64,000 nt of DNA from Bacteroidales bacterium (GTDB lineage: Bacteria; Bacteroidota; Bacteroidia; Bacteroidales; JAADJA01), in NCBI GenBank assembly GCA_021740645.1, contig JAIOZL010000005.1:62001-126000 (forward strand), written 5' to 3'. Position numbers and translations under genes: made by a program. Below are positions 52,716 through 61,661 of the stretch, piece by piece. Position 1 is the stretch's first letter; every line of letters begins with the position of its first letter. The notes below the pieces were generated by a model, which saw only the letters and a program-made list of their open reading frames with translations, was not told the DNA's origin and ran no database searches.

Positions 52716-54830
52716 ATGAAAAAGCTCTTTTTAGCATGTCTAATGCTATCTATTTTCCACTCAACGTCCTCCCAAATCCCACAAGCAATTAAATACCAGG
52801 CAGTAGTCAGGAATGCCAGTGGTGAAGTAATTTCTAACCAAACGGTCTCTTTTCAAATAAGCATACATGAAACAACCCCATCAGGACCTGTGGTGTATCA
52901 GGAAACCCATGTGGCTGCAACAAATGATTTTGGAATTGCTAATATTAATTTAGGGGCAGGTTCTGCTGTTGCTGGCGTATTTGCAGATATTAACTGGTCA
53001 GGTACTGATATGTTTATGGAAATTGAATTAGACCCTGCAGGAGGAAGCGCTTACATTTCTTTAGGAACATCTCAACTTCTATCCGTTCCTTATGCTTTTT
53101 ATTCAGCACATAGTGGTAGTGCTCCTGCCATTGCAGATTCTGATGGTGATACCTATATTGAGGTGGAACAATCACCTAATGATGATATTATCAGGTTTTA
53201 TAATGCCGGTACTCAGACATTCCGTTTTGATGGGAAAGGCATTCAAATTTACAATCCTGATTTAAACGTTTTAATAGGGAATGGGGCCGGTATAAATATC
53301 GTTGCAGGTACAGGAGTGAGAAATACCTTTTTGGGTTTTCAATCAGGCCTGATGAATACCGAAGGTAAATACAATACCTTTACAGGCTATAAAGCCGGAA
53401 ATGCCAATACTATTGGGGAGTACAACTCGTTTTTCGGCGACCGTTCTGGTTTGTCAAATACTGAAGGAAGCCGAAATACCTTTATGGGGTATTACTCAGG
53501 TTATGGGAACTCTACTGGCGAGCACAACACATTCTATGGTTATAAATCAGGTGAATCCAATCAAACTGCCTCACGAAATACATTTATCGGCTATCTCTCA
53601 GGAAACAAAATGCTATCGGGCCATGAAAATGTTTTTGTTGGAGCATCATCCGGCTTCAACATGCAGATCCACCAATATAACACCTTTGTGGGTTTTAATG
53701 CAGGGTATAATACCACAGCCGATGCCAATGTTTTTGTTGGACACTTTGCCGGAATGTCAAATACTGTTGGTGGAGCCAATGTATTTATTGGGAAGGATGC
53801 AGGATTTAGCAATATGGATCAAGCAGCGAATACTTTTGTAGGTTTTGGTGCTGGATATAACAACATAGCTGGTAACAATACTTTTTTAGGGTGCACAGCC
53901 GGATCCCAAAACACAGTCGGTACACAAAATGTTTTTGTTGGAAGGGATGCGGGTTTTTCTAATGTTGATCAATCATTTAATACATTTGTTGGATTTGCAT
54001 CAGGATATAATAATACAGCGGCCAACAACACTTTTATTGGAAATTCCGCCGGATCATTTAATACATCAGGTGCTGAAAATGTTTTTGTAGGCAGTAATGC
54101 GGGTTATGGTAATATTGATCAGTCATTTAATACGTTTATTGGGTATGGAAGTGGCTACAACAATACTTCTACTAGTAATACCTTTATTGGGAATGTGGCC
54201 GGATTTTCAAATACTTCGGGAGCAGGGAATGTTTTTGTTGGATATAAATCAGGGTATTCTAATTTAGATCAATCATTTAACACTTGCCTCGGATACGAGT
54301 CTGGTTATAATAATTATGCAGGTAAAAATACCTTTATTGGCACTAGCTCAGGATACCAGAATTCATCCGGAACCGAAAATACTTTCATAGGGCATCAGGC
54401 TGGCTATTCTAATACTACAGCCCATAATAATGTTTTTCTTGGTCATATGGCAGGATGGAATACCAGTACAGGGTGGGATAATTTATTTGTAGGATATTAT
54501 GCTGGATTTAATAATACTATCATGGGACAAAATACGTACCTGGGATATGAAGCTGGTTATTTAAATAACTCGGGCAGCGGTAACGTATTTATTGGATATA
54601 AATCAGGATACAATGAGACGGGTACTCAAAAATTATATGTCTCAAATTCTGATACTGATACGCCTCTTATTTATGGAGAATTCGACAATAAAACCGTTAT
54701 GATCAACGATATCCTTCAATTACCACCTCGGGGTGAACCAACTTCTCCTGAGGAGGGAATGATATATTATGATGCAGCTAATAAGGTTCTTCGATGCTTT
54801 GATGGAAGTAGTTGGTGGGAATTATGGTAG
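52716..54830 (+). CDS. Exported protein with about 26 NTFxGxxAG repeats (YadA-head/beta-solenoid-like)
   Basis: 704 residues. The signal peptide (FLACLMLSIFHSTSS) is predicted to cleave before Gln ('SQIPQAIKYQAVV'). Residues ~20-140 form a beta-rich domain common in Bacteroidota surface proteins ('AIKYQAVVRNASGEVISNQ'). Residues ~203-639 hold about 26 units of 16-17 residues with consensus N-T/V-F-h-G-x2-A/S-G-Y/F-x-N. The C-terminus has a trailing domain ('KLYVSNSDTDTPLIYGEF') and 'SPEEGMIYYDAANKVLRCFDGSSWW', similar to phage-tail/adhesin ends. No T9SS signature or S74 chaperone is seen. Likely a surface fibre or adhesin. Confidence 0.88.
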   Translation: MKKLFLACLMLSIFHSTSSQIPQAIKYQAVVRNASGEVISNQTVSFQISIHETTPSGPVVYQETHVAATNDFGIANINLGAGSAVAGVFADINWSGTDMFMEIELDPAGGSAYISLGTSQLLSVPYAFYSAHSGSAPAIADSDGDTYIEVEQSPNDDIIRFYNAGTQTFRFDGKGIQIYNPDLNVLIGNGAGINIVAGTGVRNTFLGFQSGLMNTEGKYNTFTGYKAGNANTIGEYNSFFGDRSGLSNTEGSRNTFMGYYSGYGNSTGEHNTFYGYKSGESNQTASRNTFIGYLSGNKMLSGHENVFVGASSGFNMQIHQYNTFVGFNAGYNTTADANVFVGHFAGMSNTVGGANVFIGKDAGFSNMDQAANTFVGFGAGYNNIAGNNTFLGCTAGSQNTVGTQNVFVGRDAGFSNVDQSFNTFVGFASGYNNTAANNTFIGNSAGSFNTSGAENVFVGSNAGYGNIDQSFNTFIGYGSGYNNTSTSNTFIGNVAGFSNTSGAGNVFVGYKSGYSNLDQSFNTCLGYESGYNNYAGKNTFIGTSSGYQNSSGTENTFIGHQAGYSNTTAHNNVFLGHMAGWNTSTGWDNLFVGYYAGFNNTIMGQNTYLGYEAGYLNNSGSGNVFIGYKSGYNETGTQKLYVSNSDTDTPLIYGEFDNKTVMINDILQLPPRGEPTSPEEGMIYYDAANKVLRCFDGSSWWELW
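53778..54377 (+). repeat. Four tandem 150-bp super-repeats within the repeat protein
   Basis: Starting at the Asn codon at 53778, four consecutive 150-nt blocks encode 50 residues each, made of three basic units of 17, 16 and 17 residues. The first unit of each carries a 'SN-x-DQ' or 'GNIDQ' motif. The next basic unit begins at 54378. This indicates recent expansion by triplet duplication. Confidence 0.85.
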
Positions 54831-54889
54831 CTGAAATAATAATAAAGGTTAATTGACCACCATTTTTATCTTTTCAGAAAAAAAAGTAA

Positions 54890-56032
54890 TTATAGAGAAA
54901 TCGCTTTTGATGAATGGAACCGCATTGGCCTAATTGCACTAATTTTATGCAGTAAAACCTCATGGTCGTGAGCTGTTACTAGTTCATTTATAACCTCCGC
55001 CACCGATACAATTTTGTCAGCCATATATGCATTGGCCCCTGCAAAGGCAAAACCTTCTTCCATTTTACCCTTCGCAGAATTAAACAAGGCTTTCGCTATG
55101 CAAAACGGGGCTTCTTTGTAGTTGCATGTTGATAGACATTTCCACGGACACTTAAAGGGTTTGGCTTCACCGTTCATGATCTGTTCAACAAATTTGTTTT
55201 TAACCACTCTCCCGGGTAAGCCAACCGGACTGTCGATAATTACAATATCTTCTTTCTTAGCTGAAAGGTAAGCCTTTTTATATTCAATGTCAGCATCGCA
55301 TTCATGAGTGGTTACAAAGCGGGTTCCAATTTTTACTCCTTTGGCTCCTGCCTGCATAATATCATAAATATCTTTTCCAGTTTGTAAGCCTCCTCCGGCT
55401 ATTACCGGTATTTCTTTGTTGAAAGTAGTTTCAAATGGACGTATGGTATTAACGGTTTCTTCAACCAAAAATCGAATTGTAACCCTGTTTTCTCCTACCT
55501 GATCTTTTTTAAATCCTAAATGCCCGCCAGCCATTGGCCCCTCTACAACTACTGCGTCAGGGACAAAGTTATACCGGGATGCCCAATAACGAAATATCAA
55601 ACCTGCTGCTTTTGCTGAAGACACTTTAGGTACGAGTTTCGTATGATGGCCAGAAAGGCCGGCATCAGCAATGATAGCTGGAATTTTTAAAGGTAAACCG
55701 GCTCCAATAAATATTACGTCAATCTTTTCTTCAATGGCAACTCTTATCAGCTCTTCATGGTCGGTTAATGCCATCATAACGTTTAACCCAATTACACCCC
55801 TGGATAAACTTTTGGCTTTTCTTATTTCTTTACGCAAGCCTCGTTTGTTCGCCTCATGGAAGTTTTTAACATAATCCGGTTCATGCATACCAATAGCAGC
55901 TGCAGATATCACTCCTATCCCTCCTTCATTGGCTACCGCAGCTGCCAAGCCTGATAAGGATACCCCGACTCCCATTCCGCCCTGTATTATGGGTAGTTTA
56001 ACCTTGAGATCACCAATTTTAAATGAATGCAT
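54890..56032 (-). CDS. NAD(P)H-dependent flavin oxidoreductase (nitronate monooxygenase family) with C-terminal Cys cluster
   Basis: 380 residues with a TIM-barrel FMN domain: 'LPIIQGGMGVGVSLSGLAAAVANEGGIGVIS', 'PDAVVVEGPMAGGHLGF' (catalytic His block), 'VIAGGGLQTGKDIYDIMQAGAKGVKIGTRF'. The family includes nitronate monooxygenases and FabK-type enoyl-ACP reductases. Near residue 300 it has an unusual cluster C-x3-C-x3-C-x7-C ('CPWKCLSTCNYKEAPFC'), possibly binding an iron-sulfur cluster or zinc. It is monocistronic; substrate unknown. Confidence 0.88.
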   Translation of the reverse strand: MHSFKIGDLKVKLPIIQGGMGVGVSLSGLAAAVANEGGIGVISAAAIGMHEPDYVKNFHEANKRGLRKEIRKAKSLSRGVIGLNVMMALTDHEELIRVAIEEKIDVIFIGAGLPLKIPAIIADAGLSGHHTKLVPKVSSAKAAGLIFRYWASRYNFVPDAVVVEGPMAGGHLGFKKDQVGENRVTIRFLVEETVNTIRPFETTFNKEIPVIAGGGLQTGKDIYDIMQAGAKGVKIGTRFVTTHECDADIEYKKAYLSAKKEDIVIIDSPVGLPGRVVKNKFVEQIMNGEAKPFKCPWKCLSTCNYKEAPFCIAKALFNSAKGKMEEGFAFAGANAYMADKIVSVAEVINELVTAHDHEVLLHKISAIRPMRFHSSKAISL

Positions 56033-56273
56033 AATGTTCTATTTTATAGTAACGGGAACTTAGGCAAAAGTTATTTAAAGGTTCTCCTAAAATCCCCTCC
56101 GAGTTATTGTCAACAGTATCGATTATCTATGATGATACCAATTACAAAATTAAACCTGTCGCGTCGGAATTTATTAGATTAGGGCTGGATGCGATGGAAT
56201 TAGTTATAAAGGACTGTTTTAGGGACAGAATTATCAAATACAGGTGTCAAATGATTAATTCCGGGATCAATGA

Positions 56274-57110
56274 TCAAATGAGTTCTTTAAGTCTGTGGGC
56301 ATAATTTTTAGAAACCGGTATCGGAAAATCAATTTTTTCGAAATAAAGCCGATACCCCTGTGAGCTGCCTTCAATTTTATCAATCATATTAATATTTGTT
56401 AAATATGAACGGTGGCATTTGAAAACAAATTTATAATCTTTAAGCAGTTCTTCTGCCTTTGTAAGGCTATAACGTACCATCTGACTTTTAATTTCCTGCC
56501 CCTCTTTCCAGAAAATTTCTATGTAATTATTGGCTGATCGTACAAACAGGATAAGGCTTACTTTAAGAGATAGGTTGTCTTTTTGGTAATCCGATATAAA
56601 ATGGACCAGTCTGTCGGGTATAGATTTATTTTCCTGAAGTTTTTGGTTCAACTCGTTGGCCGATTTTAAATGCGAACGAAGTAAACGATTTCGGTTAAAA
56701 GTAATCAGGACAGATATGGGAACAATGGCAATCAGGATCAGTTTGAGGATCATTGCAAATTTAAACTCCATGATCCCAAGGGTTTTATAATACAGGAAAT
56801 AGCCCACACTAACTGTAAACAATATCCATATATCCCAAAAAATTTCTTTTTTCACATTCCATGATGACCCATGAAACACTTTAGGAAAAAGGCTTGGCAA
56901 AATCAACAAGTTCAAACTTAATGAAAGAAATGTTATTACCCCCAGGCCAATAACCAGGATATACTTTTCTTTAGATGCCAATGCGTCAATCTGCAGGGGC
57001 TGGAATAAAAAAAGAAAAGCAAATACCCCAACACTGATAAAAAAAATAACTTTAGTGTTATGCTTTAAATCATCATTAAAAGGATAGGGCTTATTTAGAA
57101 ACTTCAGCAT
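56274..57110 (-). CDS. Membrane-anchored LytTR-family transcription regulator
   Basis: 278 residues: four hydrophobic segments in the first ~145 residues, a short linker, and a C-terminal LytTR DNA-binding domain ('SLILFVRSANNYIEIFWKE', 'MVRYSLTKAEELLKDYKFVFKCHRSYLTNINMIDKIEG', 'PIPVSKNYAHRLKEL'). There is no receiver domain, so it probably senses at the membrane and binds DNA while anchored. No partner kinase is nearby. A TAATTTTG box lies at 57128-57135 on the minus strand. Confidence 0.92.
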   Translation of the reverse strand: MLKFLNKPYPFNDDLKHNTKVIFFISVGVFAFLFLFQPLQIDALASKEKYILVIGLGVITFLSLSLNLLILPSLFPKVFHGSSWNVKKEIFWDIWILFTVSVGYFLYYKTLGIMEFKFAMILKLILIAIVPISVLITFNRNRLLRSHLKSANELNQKLQENKSIPDRLVHFISDYQKDNLSLKVSLILFVRSANNYIEIFWKEGQEIKSQMVRYSLTKAEELLKDYKFVFKCHRSYLTNINMIDKIEGSSQGYRLYFEKIDFPIPVSKNYAHRLKELI

Positions 57111-57261
57111 ATCTAAAATTAATTTCCCAAAATTAACTTAATATCATACACAAAACCCTACCTGTAAAAATAAGCTGAAGAATATGCACTATATTCTATA
57201 ACTAAAATTTCGGTAACGGGTTCACTTAAAGTTTTAATTCGGGACTGAAAAACAATTTAGT

Positions 57262-57453
57262 TTATCTTGCTTTCAACCTTGCCAAATAACGATCACGTGC
57301 AGCAATCGGGTCCGCATCCAGTTCAATATAGATCCTGGTCCTGGCATCAATAACCACTTCCTGCATCTTCGATAAATTGGGTGAATTAAACATGGATTGT
57401 TTTTTATCTGAGTTTTTTCTGTTTTTTACGTTCATTAGAGTTTTTTTTAGCAT
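57262..57453 (-). CDS. Small hypothetical protein
   Basis: 63 codons, no recognised family. The N-terminal third is Lys/Asn-rich; the C-terminal part ('VVIDARTRIYIELDADPIAARDRYLARLK') has the alternating and amphipathic pattern of a folded beta-alpha unit, which argues that it is real. Internal ATGs (for example before 'FNSPNLSKMQEV') could be the actual start. It stands alone between the LytTR gene and a methyltransferase gene, on the same strand. Confidence 0.5.
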   Translation of the reverse strand: MLKKTLMNVKNRKNSDKKQSMFNSPNLSKMQEVVIDARTRIYIELDADPIAARDRYLARLKAR

Positions 57454-57757
57454 ACAAGTTTTCGAGCCTTGTAATGAATTTCATAAATACCCATTTTGGG
57501 TAGTATTAAAAGTTATTCTATCTTAATTTGTATGTGAAAATGTTAAGAAGTCTTGAGAAACCTGCAGATTGAATTTTTTATGTGATCAATTACCTGATCT
57601 CTTTAAATATGCTGACTTTTTAGCAGAAGTACAAGAATAATTTAAGATTTGAACTACTTAATATTAACGTATTATTTTCATTAAAGTATAAAGATAGGTT
57701 ATTTTATTCCTAAAAGCAATTTTCTTTTTGTGTCAGAGTACATCTGACTTAGTCGAA
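57454..57757. other. AT-rich intergenic region, nothing recognised
   Basis: About 300 bp between the small hypothetical gene and the methyltransferase gene. No ORF, clear hairpin or convincing promoter box was found on either strand. Confidence 0.5.
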
Positions 57758-58426
57758 TTAATCTTTTTTACTAATGATGGCATAATTATTTTTCCCGAAA
57801 TTGAACAAACCTGCTTCAATTTTATAGGTTTCAGGAATGGATTTCTGTAAAAACAATTTCCAGCTCTCGGGCCCCCAGAAGTGGATGTGACCTGCAAAAG
57901 TATCAGTGCGGCCATTGGGTACAGTTAACAATAAGTTGGCTTCTGGTTCTAAAAGATTAAGCAATTGCCTTATTGCTTTTTCAGGGTATTCGAGATGTTC
58001 AAGCACTTCAGTACACACCACAAAGTCAAATTTTCCCTGATACGGGTCATAAATACTGTGGACATCAAAGATAATATGCGGAAAGACTTTACGGCAATTT
58101 TCAATTTTAGTCTCTGAAAAATCCAGGCCGGTTAATCCTTTTGTTGTAAAATCTTTACTTATTTTATTCAATAAAATCCCTGGGCCACATCCTACATCAA
58201 TAATTGAAAGCCCTTCAGGATGAATGTTTTTTGACAATATAAACCGATATACAATCTCTACGAAATCTTTGCTATTGTTTAAGGTTGTTTTAAAGTAACT
58301 AAAACTTTGATGTAATTTATTTATGTTTTGTTTTGAGTTATAATCCACTGCACTACTAATTTCTGGTGGTTTGTAACCGCGCCATATCCGTTGTAGTTTT
58401 CTTATAATTCGCGTAAAAATATTCAT
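57758..58426 (-). CDS. Class I SAM-dependent methyltransferase
   Basis: 222 residues with motif I in 'LSIIDVGCGPGILLNKIS', motif II region 'GLTGLDFSETKIENCRKVFP' and 'KFDFVVCTEVLEHLEYP', followed by 'ANLLLTVPNGRTDTFAGHIHFW'. The last blocks resemble methyltransferases that act on small molecules, quinones or glycan intermediates (UbiG/type 11-12 group). No partner gene points to a substrate. Confidence 0.9.
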   Translation of the reverse strand: MNIFTRIIRKLQRIWRGYKPPEISSAVDYNSKQNINKLHQSFSYFKTTLNNSKDFVEIVYRFILSKNIHPEGLSIIDVGCGPGILLNKISKDFTTKGLTGLDFSETKIENCRKVFPHIIFDVHSIYDPYQGKFDFVVCTEVLEHLEYPEKAIRQLLNLLEPEANLLLTVPNGRTDTFAGHIHFWGPESWKLFLQKSIPETYKIEAGLFNFGKNNYAIISKKD

Positions 58427-58723
58427 ATCATATTTTATTTATACAGTGGATAAAAGTAATCATTAATAAGAGTTCTTAATATTTGATTTTTTTGATTTTA
58501 ATTTGTTTGGGAAGTAAACAATTAAAAATTACATGGATTAATGATAGGTTTTTAATACTGATTTGAAAATATAAAATACTTTTAACATTAGCCCTCCCCA
58601 TGGTGTTCTCAGAAAATGTTTCAAGTCCATTAGGATTAGGGAGTAGTGATTTTCGATAACTTTCGGGGGGTCGGTTACAGTTTGGCTTTTTGTTAGCGGC
58701 ATCATATAAGCCTTTTTCTTTTC
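58427..58723. other. Intergenic region upstream of polA
   Basis: About 300 bp without a supported gene. A 106-codon minus-strand ORF crosses into polA and is judged a shadow. The AT-rich half near 58427-58580 has no recognisable signal; the polA -7 element follows directly. Confidence 0.5.
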
Positions 58724-58731
58724 TATCTTTG
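58724..58731 (+). promoter_or_regulatory. Candidate -7 element for polA
   Basis: TATCTTTG, an exact TAnnTTTG match, 27 bp before the preferred polA ATG. No TTG at the usual -33 distance. It lies downstream of the TTG start used in the ORF track, which supports the later start. Confidence 0.45.
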
Positions 58732-58758
58732 CTTTTCCAGAAATTTAAACAAATACAT

Positions 58759-61521
58759 ATGCCCGAAAATAAAAAACTCTTCCTGCTCGATGCCATGGCG
58801 CTGATTTACCGTGCTTACTTTGCTTTTAGTAAAAATCCCCGGATCAATTCCAAAGGTATGAACACTTCTGCCGTGTTGGGCTTTGCCAACACACTTTATG
58901 ATGTTTTGAAAAACGAAAAACCAACCCATATTGGAGTTGCTTTCGATACTATAGCTCCTACTGTAAGGCACGAAGGTTTTGTTGAATATAAGGCCAATCG
59001 TGAAAAAATGCCTGAGGATCTTGCCGCTTCTATCCCATACGTTAAAAAATTGCTCGAAGGATTTAATATCCCAATTTTATATGTGGATGGATTTGAGGCA
59101 GATGATGTGATTGGAACATTGGCAAAAAGGGCTGAAAAGAAAGGCTTTGAAACCTTTATGATGACTCCTGATAAGGACTTCGGACAATTGGTCTCAGACA
59201 ATATTTTTATTTTTAAGCCTGCTCGAATGGGGAATATGGCTGAAATTATGGGCGTGAAAGAAGTTTGTGAGAAATTTGGAATTGAGCGCCCTGAACAAGT
59301 TATCGATATTTTAGGATTATGGGGGGATGCCTCAGATAATATTCCTGGCATCCCGGGCATTGGTGAAAAAAGGGCAAAGGAATTAATTGCTGAATTCGGA
59401 AGTGTGGAAGGATTGTTGGAAAATACAGATAAACTTAAGGGTAAAATGAAAGAGAATGTGGAGAATTTTGCAGCCCAGGGTTTACAGTCAAAAGAACTTG
59501 CCACAATTATACTTGATGTTCCTATTGAATTTGAGGAAGATAACCTGAAAATGGGGAATGCTGATGTAGGCGCCCTAAAGGAACTTTTTGATGAGCTGGA
59601 GTTTCGCACCTTTGCACAACGGTTTTTTACTGATCAGTCGCTTTTAAAAATTGCAGATGAAGGACAAGGCGAGCTTTTTAGCAACTCATTTGCAGAGGAA
59701 AATGCTGTTGAAACCATGGATGCGTCCAGGCACCAATATTTTTTGGTAAAGGATAAGCCCGGTAGAGATAAACTGATTAACCAACTTCAAAAAGTTACTT
59801 CCTTTTGCTTTGATACAGAAACTACAGGAGTGGATGCCCATCAGGCCGAACTGGTTGGAATGTCTTTTGCCATCAAACCAGGTGAAGCATGGTATGTAAC
59901 GGTTCCTGAAAATTACAATGAGTGCCTCGCAATTGTCCAGGAATTTAAAACTGTTTTTGAAAATGAAAAAATAGGAAAGATCGGGCAAAACCTTAAATAT
60001 GATATTTCCATATTGAAGTGGTATGATGTGGAGGTAAGGGGCCAATTTTTTGATACTATGCTAGCCCATTACCTGCTCGAACCAGATCAAAGACATAATA
60101 TGGATGTCCTTGCTGAAAACTATCTAAACTACAAACCGGTTTCAATAGAAACCCTCATTGGGAAGAAAGGAAAAAATCAGTTGAGTATGCGCTCGGTCGA
60201 CCTTGAAACAATCAAAGATTATGCATGTGAAGATGCAGATATTACCCTTCAATTAAAAAATAAATTTGAGCCACTTCTGAGTGAAAACGAGGCATTGGAT
60301 TTATTCACTAAAATTGAGGTCCCTCTTGTTCCGGTGCTCGCTTCCATGGAAGCTGAAGGTGTAAAACTCGATCAGTATACCCTAACTGAGTATTCCAAAC
60401 AACTTGCGAGAGAGCTTGGTGAGATTCAAAAAGAGATATTGGATATGGCTGGTCTTGATTTTAATATATCGAGCCCGAAGCAACTAGGTGAAGTTCTTTT
60501 CGAAAAAATGAAGATCACTGAAAATCCAAAGATGACTAAAACGAAGCAATATTCGACAGGTGAGGATGTGCTACAAAAATTGATTAACAAACACCCCATC
60601 ATACAGCATATCCTTGATTTCAGGTCGCTTAGCAAGTTGAAGTCAACTTATGTGGATACACTCCCAGAGATGGTGAACCCCCGAACCGGTCGTATCCATA
60701 CTTCATATAACCAGGCAGTGGCCGCAACCGGCCGGTTAAGCTCCAACAATCCAAACCTTCAGAATATTCCTATCCGAACTGAAAGGGGCAGAGAGATAAG
60801 AAAAGCTTTTGTGCCAAGAAATGAAAACTATACCCTTCTGGCAGCAGATTACTCACAGATAGAGCTGCGAATAATAGCCGAGCTAAGTGGCGATGAAGGA
60901 ATGATTGAAGCATTTAAATCGGGGATTGATATTCATACAGCAACTGCTTCAAAAGTTTACGGTGTTTCATTGGAAGATGTTAGTTCAGATCAAAGAAGAA
61001 ATGCGAAAACTGTAAACTTCGGTATTGTCTATGGTATATCTGCTTTTGGTCTGTCAGAGCGTCTTAATATTCCACGTAAAGAAGCAAAGGATATAATCGA
61101 CCAGTATTTTGAAAAATATCCTGGAGTAAAAACTTATATGAATGAATGTGTTTTAAAAGCACGTGAAAATGGTTATGTAAAAACCATCATGGGCCGCCGA
61201 AGATACTTACGTGATATTAATTCTGCCAATGCGGTGGTAAGGGGTTTTGCCGAGCGAAATGCCATCAATGCTCCTATCCAGGGCTCATCTGCAGATATGA
61301 TTAAGATAGCCATGATAAATATTCATCGGGAAATGCAAAAACAAAACCTGAAATCAAAAATGATATTACAGGTGCATGATGAATTGGTTTTTGATGCTTT
61401 CAAAGAGGAAGTAGATGCATTAAAACCCCTTATCTATGACCTGATGGTAAATGCCATACCACTTAAAGTTCCGCTGGCTGTAGAAATGGAAACTGGTGAA
61501 AACTGGCTGGCAGCGCATTAA
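58759..61521 (+). CDS. polA: DNA polymerase I
   Basis: Replication/repair polymerase. The ORF track starts at TTG 58690; ATG 58759 gives 'MPENKKLFLLDAMALIYRAYFAF', the usual N-terminus (920 residues). 5' nuclease domain: 'VDGFEADDVIGTLAKRAE', 'LWGDASDNIPGIPGIGEKRAKEL'. 3'-5' exonuclease: 'CFDTETTGVDAHQAELVGM' keeps the Asp-x-Glu pair, so proofreading is probably active. Polymerase: motif A 'LLAADYSQIELRIIAEL', motif B 'RRNAKTVNFGIVYG', motif C 'QVHDELVFD'. All three domains are intact. Confidence 0.97.
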   Translation: MPENKKLFLLDAMALIYRAYFAFSKNPRINSKGMNTSAVLGFANTLYDVLKNEKPTHIGVAFDTIAPTVRHEGFVEYKANREKMPEDLAASIPYVKKLLEGFNIPILYVDGFEADDVIGTLAKRAEKKGFETFMMTPDKDFGQLVSDNIFIFKPARMGNMAEIMGVKEVCEKFGIERPEQVIDILGLWGDASDNIPGIPGIGEKRAKELIAEFGSVEGLLENTDKLKGKMKENVENFAAQGLQSKELATIILDVPIEFEEDNLKMGNADVGALKELFDELEFRTFAQRFFTDQSLLKIADEGQGELFSNSFAEENAVETMDASRHQYFLVKDKPGRDKLINQLQKVTSFCFDTETTGVDAHQAELVGMSFAIKPGEAWYVTVPENYNECLAIVQEFKTVFENEKIGKIGQNLKYDISILKWYDVEVRGQFFDTMLAHYLLEPDQRHNMDVLAENYLNYKPVSIETLIGKKGKNQLSMRSVDLETIKDYACEDADITLQLKNKFEPLLSENEALDLFTKIEVPLVPVLASMEAEGVKLDQYTLTEYSKQLARELGEIQKEILDMAGLDFNISSPKQLGEVLFEKMKITENPKMTKTKQYSTGEDVLQKLINKHPIIQHILDFRSLSKLKSTYVDTLPEMVNPRTGRIHTSYNQAVAATGRLSSNNPNLQNIPIRTERGREIRKAFVPRNENYTLLAADYSQIELRIIAELSGDEGMIEAFKSGIDIHTATASKVYGVSLEDVSSDQRRNAKTVNFGIVYGISAFGLSERLNIPRKEAKDIIDQYFEKYPGVKTYMNECVLKARENGYVKTIMGRRRYLRDINSANAVVRGFAERNAINAPIQGSSADMIKIAMINIHREMQKQNLKSKMILQVHDELVFDAFKEEVDALKPLIYDLMVNAIPLKVPLAVEMETGENWLAAH

Positions 61522-61595
61522 TCCCGACATTTCTTCCCCCTTTATTGAAGTTTTTATAACCTCATTTGCGACATCTTTTTTCTTAATGTTCAACT

Positions 61596-61611
61596 TTGGC
61601 ACACTCCTTGG
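61596..61611 (+). promoter_or_regulatory. Possible sigma-54 (-24/-12) promoter, one mismatch
   Basis: TTGGCAC-ACTCC-TTGG matches YTGGCAC-N5-TTGC with correct spacing but GG instead of GC at -12. It lies 50 bp before the lipoprotein gene; a sigma-54 regulator is encoded elsewhere in the window. Confidence 0.3.
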
Positions 61612-61661
61612 ATAATTCTAACCGGGCGCCCAATTTTTAAACTTTTTTAAACCATACAGCA

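Noticed and set aside
53778-54377. Regular 150-bp repeats considered as a CRISPR or satellite array
   Set aside because: They are in frame within a long ORF and encode conserved 50-residue protein units; there are no spacers.
56107-56304. 65-codon plus-strand ORF between the flavin oxidoreductase and LytTR genes
   Set aside because: Starts at TTG without an initiation signal and overlaps the 3' end of the LytTR gene; no domain pattern.
58476-58796. 106-codon minus-strand ORF overlapping the polA start
   Set aside because: Runs through the polA promoter and N-terminus and has low-complexity hydrophilic sequence; no support.
58896-59609. 237-codon minus-strand ORF opposite polA
   Set aside because: It is antisense to the conserved 5' nuclease region of polA and its translation shows no domain pattern; a codon-bias shadow.
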